Shown here in pieces: positions 21,268 to 22,529 of a stretch of DNA of 22,529 nt. The DNA comes from Chloroflexota bacterium (lineage in GTDB: Bacteria; Chloroflexota; Anaerolineae; Promineifilales; Promineifilaceae): positions 1 through 22,529 of the forward strand of contig JAHEEY010000015.1 of the NCBI GenBank assembly GCA_024640485.1, written 5' to 3'. Under the pieces are notes generated by a model. The model saw only the letters and a list, made by a program, of their open reading frames with translations, made no database searches and was not told the origin of the DNA. A program made the position numbers and the translations under genes. How positions within the stretch are numbered: position 1 is the first letter of the stretch; each line of letters opens with the position of its first letter.

Positions 21268-21296
21268 ATACTAGGACCGGAGTTAAGGCATGTCAA
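21268..21296 (-). promoter_or_regulatory. Promoter of the CBS-reductase-RNase H operon
   Basis: On the minus strand a perfect TTGACA (21291-21296) and TAGTAT (21268-21273, four of six) stand 17 bp apart. The leader would be about 107 bases and holds a small hairpin (CGGCGT at 21193-21198 with ACGCCG at 21205-21210). Confidence 0.65.
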
Positions 21297-21364
21297 TAGT
21301 TGATCACGGACTTCTCACCTGCCAGCCAGATCCTTGGGCTCTGCACTGTCAGGGCAGGCGCAGA

Positions 21365-22529
21365 TCAGCGCATCACATTGCCCAGGGCGGCACAAGCAGG
21401 GCAGCTGCCGTCCGGGCGCACGATGGCGTACCCAGCCTGAGGATCCCCGTTTGAATCAAAACTGGTGAAATCGACATTGAAGACGATCACCATCCGAACC
21501 TTTCCGGAAGCTGCCGAAAGGCTCACAGCTTCGGCCAGCCATTGAGCATGCTCAGCGACCGACGTGCCCCCGGCCCAACTGAATCCAGGGGACAAGGGGC
21601 CGTATCCATCGGCGGAGAGGTAGCCCAATTCGGTGAAACAGACCTTTCGAGATCCGCCAAAAGCGTTGTAATACAAATCAAGGGTGGGCTGGAAATACCA
21701 GCTGTAATGATATGCGGCGGGATGGCCTGAGGTCGCGTAAGGTGAAGTGGCCCCGGCGTTGTGGTGAACGCCAACACAATCCATGTAGTTGGCCGCGCCA
21801 GCGGCCCTCATCCCCGCCAGATACCGATCGTCTGCCCAGGCGTTGCTGCCGTTGTCAAATCCGGTGGGAGCCAATGCTCCCGAGATCACCATGACGTTGG
21901 GATTGACTGATTTGATACCGTTGTAAGCCGGCGCCAACAGATTGTTGACATAACTACCGGGATCGATCTCTCCGGTGGGCCATTCAACGTCAATGTTCAT
22001 CTCATTCCATACTTCAATCGCGTCTGGCCCCAGGCCGGCGACCCCTTTCAGGAAGTTGACGTATCCATTGAAATCTATGCTTCCGGGGGCGGGATGGAGA
22101 TTAGCGCCGGGAATACTGAGCAGCACCTTGAAGCCATTGTTGTGGGCATCGGCAATGGCTCCTGCCAAGACGCGGAAATCATCCCCTGGCGACCATTTAT
22201 GCTGGAATTTGACCCAGCTCATGCCCGATTCCTGCATCTGCGCCTTCCGCCCCAGGCCCAGCGCCTGACCGCCGATCTCGAAGCCGGCGTTGGCTGCCGG
22301 CGGCGGCGCGGCTGGAGGGGGCGACGACGGCGATCCGCTGCTGCCGCCTGGGATGGTGAGCAGTTGACCAACATATATGTAGTTTGCATTGACAATGTTG
22401 TTTGCCGAGGCAATCGCGGCGACGGTACTGCCGAAGCGCTGAGCGATACGGGAAAGGGTATCGCCCGGCTGCACCGTATAGCTGCTGCCGCTGCTGGGCG
22501 GCGGCGCCGAGGGGGGCACCGACGGCGGC
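21365..22529 (-). CDS. LysM plus clan-A-like glycoside hydrolase, N-terminus beyond window
   Basis: The frame is open to the right edge, and the first visible residues are a Pro/Ser linker, so the true start and any signal peptide lie outside. A GTG at 22519 is just an internal Val. A LysM domain is encoded at about 22349-22480 (YTVQPGDTLSRIAQRFGS, ending VGQLLTIPGG), which binds peptidoglycan or chitin-like glycans. After a Pro/Ala linker comes a TIM-barrel glycosidase-like domain (about 21380-22285) with VWNEMN at strand 4 (acid/base Glu at 22001-22003) and CFTELGY at strand 7 (nucleophile Glu at 21629-21631), the signature spacing of clan GH-A enzymes. The substrate is not evident. It probably acts on the cell surface or outside. 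No promoter is visible; a terminator is not obvious downstream. Confidence 0.85.
   Translation of the reverse strand, partial: PPSVPPSAPPPSSGSSYTVQPGDTLSRIAQRFGSTVAAIASANNIVNANYIYVGQLLTIPGGSSGSPSSPPPAAPPPAANAGFEIGGQALGLGRKAQMQESGMSWVKFQHKWSPGDDFRVLAGAIADAHNNGFKVLLSIPGANLHPAPGSIDFNGYVNFLKGVAGLGPDAIEVWNEMNIDVEWPTGEIDPGSYVNNLLAPAYNGIKSVNPNVMVISGALAPTGFDNGSNAWADDRYLAGMRAAGAANYMDCVGVHHNAGATSPYATSGHPAAYHYSWYFQPTLDLYYNAFGGSRKVCFTELGYLSADGYGPLSPGFSWAGGTSVAEHAQWLAEAVSLSAASGKVRMVIVFNVDFTSFDSNGDPQAGYAIVRPDGSCPACAALGNVMR

Noticed and set aside
22517..22519. GTG at 22519 as start of the LysM glycosidase
   Set aside because: The frame remains open to the window edge within a Pro/Ser linker, and an exported enzyme needs a signal peptide further upstream.

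Overview
The window looks like a chromosomal segment of a Chloroflexota bacterium, probably of the Anaerolineae/Caldilineae type. I infer this from the mix of genes: a lipoprotein related to clostripain (C11), a secreted LysM-glycosidase, a Hanks-type kinase next to an FHA regulator, a CpXC-domain protein, a GAF-PAS histidine kinase, and moderately GC-rich genes with AGGAG-type ribosome sites and sigma70-like promoters. Assignment is by protein recognition only. I see no phage, plasmid, CRISPR array, rRNA operon or complete insertion sequence.

Layout. 1-369 (-): 5' part of a secreted helical protein of unknown function. 637-4087 (-): a C11-family lipoprotein that appears to have lost both catalytic residues, followed by a MOSC-domain gene. 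4234-6160 (+): a PHP-domain hydrolase and a PlsC-type acyltransferase, closed by a strong terminator at about 6199-6235. 6391-8668 (+): an SDR and an FAD oxidase that closely resemble the DprE2/DprE1 epimerase pair, overlapping at the end with a convergent small gene (8657-9046) that seems to be transcribed without a leader. 9138-10402 (-): a MalK/MsmX-type ABC ATPase with its own promoter and terminator and no permease genes.

10433-15508 is a signalling block. A membrane-anchored Ser/Thr kinase is translationally coupled (ATGA overlap) to a zinc-ribbon/HTH protein related to the InsA part of IS1 transposases. Divergent from the kinase, 87 bp away, lies an FHA-winged-helix regulator that could read the phosphothreonine the kinase writes. 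Convergent to it lies a histidine kinase followed by a CpXC protein, with no response regulator nearby.

15717-16844 (-) encodes a membrane-anchored protein with four near-identical 35-residue helical repeats on Ala/Pro linkers; it has its own promoter and terminator, and I do not recognise the family. 17209-17293 (-) is tRNA-Leu(CAG), also with its own promoter and terminator. 17494-18175 (+) is a two-gene operon: a free-standing cyclic-nucleotide-binding domain and a 74-residue beta-rich protein. 18323-21154 (-) reads as CBS-pair protein, FprA-type ferredoxin/NADP reductase, then a tandem RNase HI whose second domain has lost most catalytic residues; it starts from a good promoter at 21268-21296. 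21365 to the right edge (-) is a secreted LysM plus clan-A-like glycosidase, cut by the window.

The most notable items are the kinase/zinc-ribbon-HTH/FHA locus, the four-repeat membrane protein, the DprE1/DprE2-like pair with Ala where mycobacterial DprE1 has its inhibitor-target Cys, the C11 pseudopeptidase and the tandem RNase HI.
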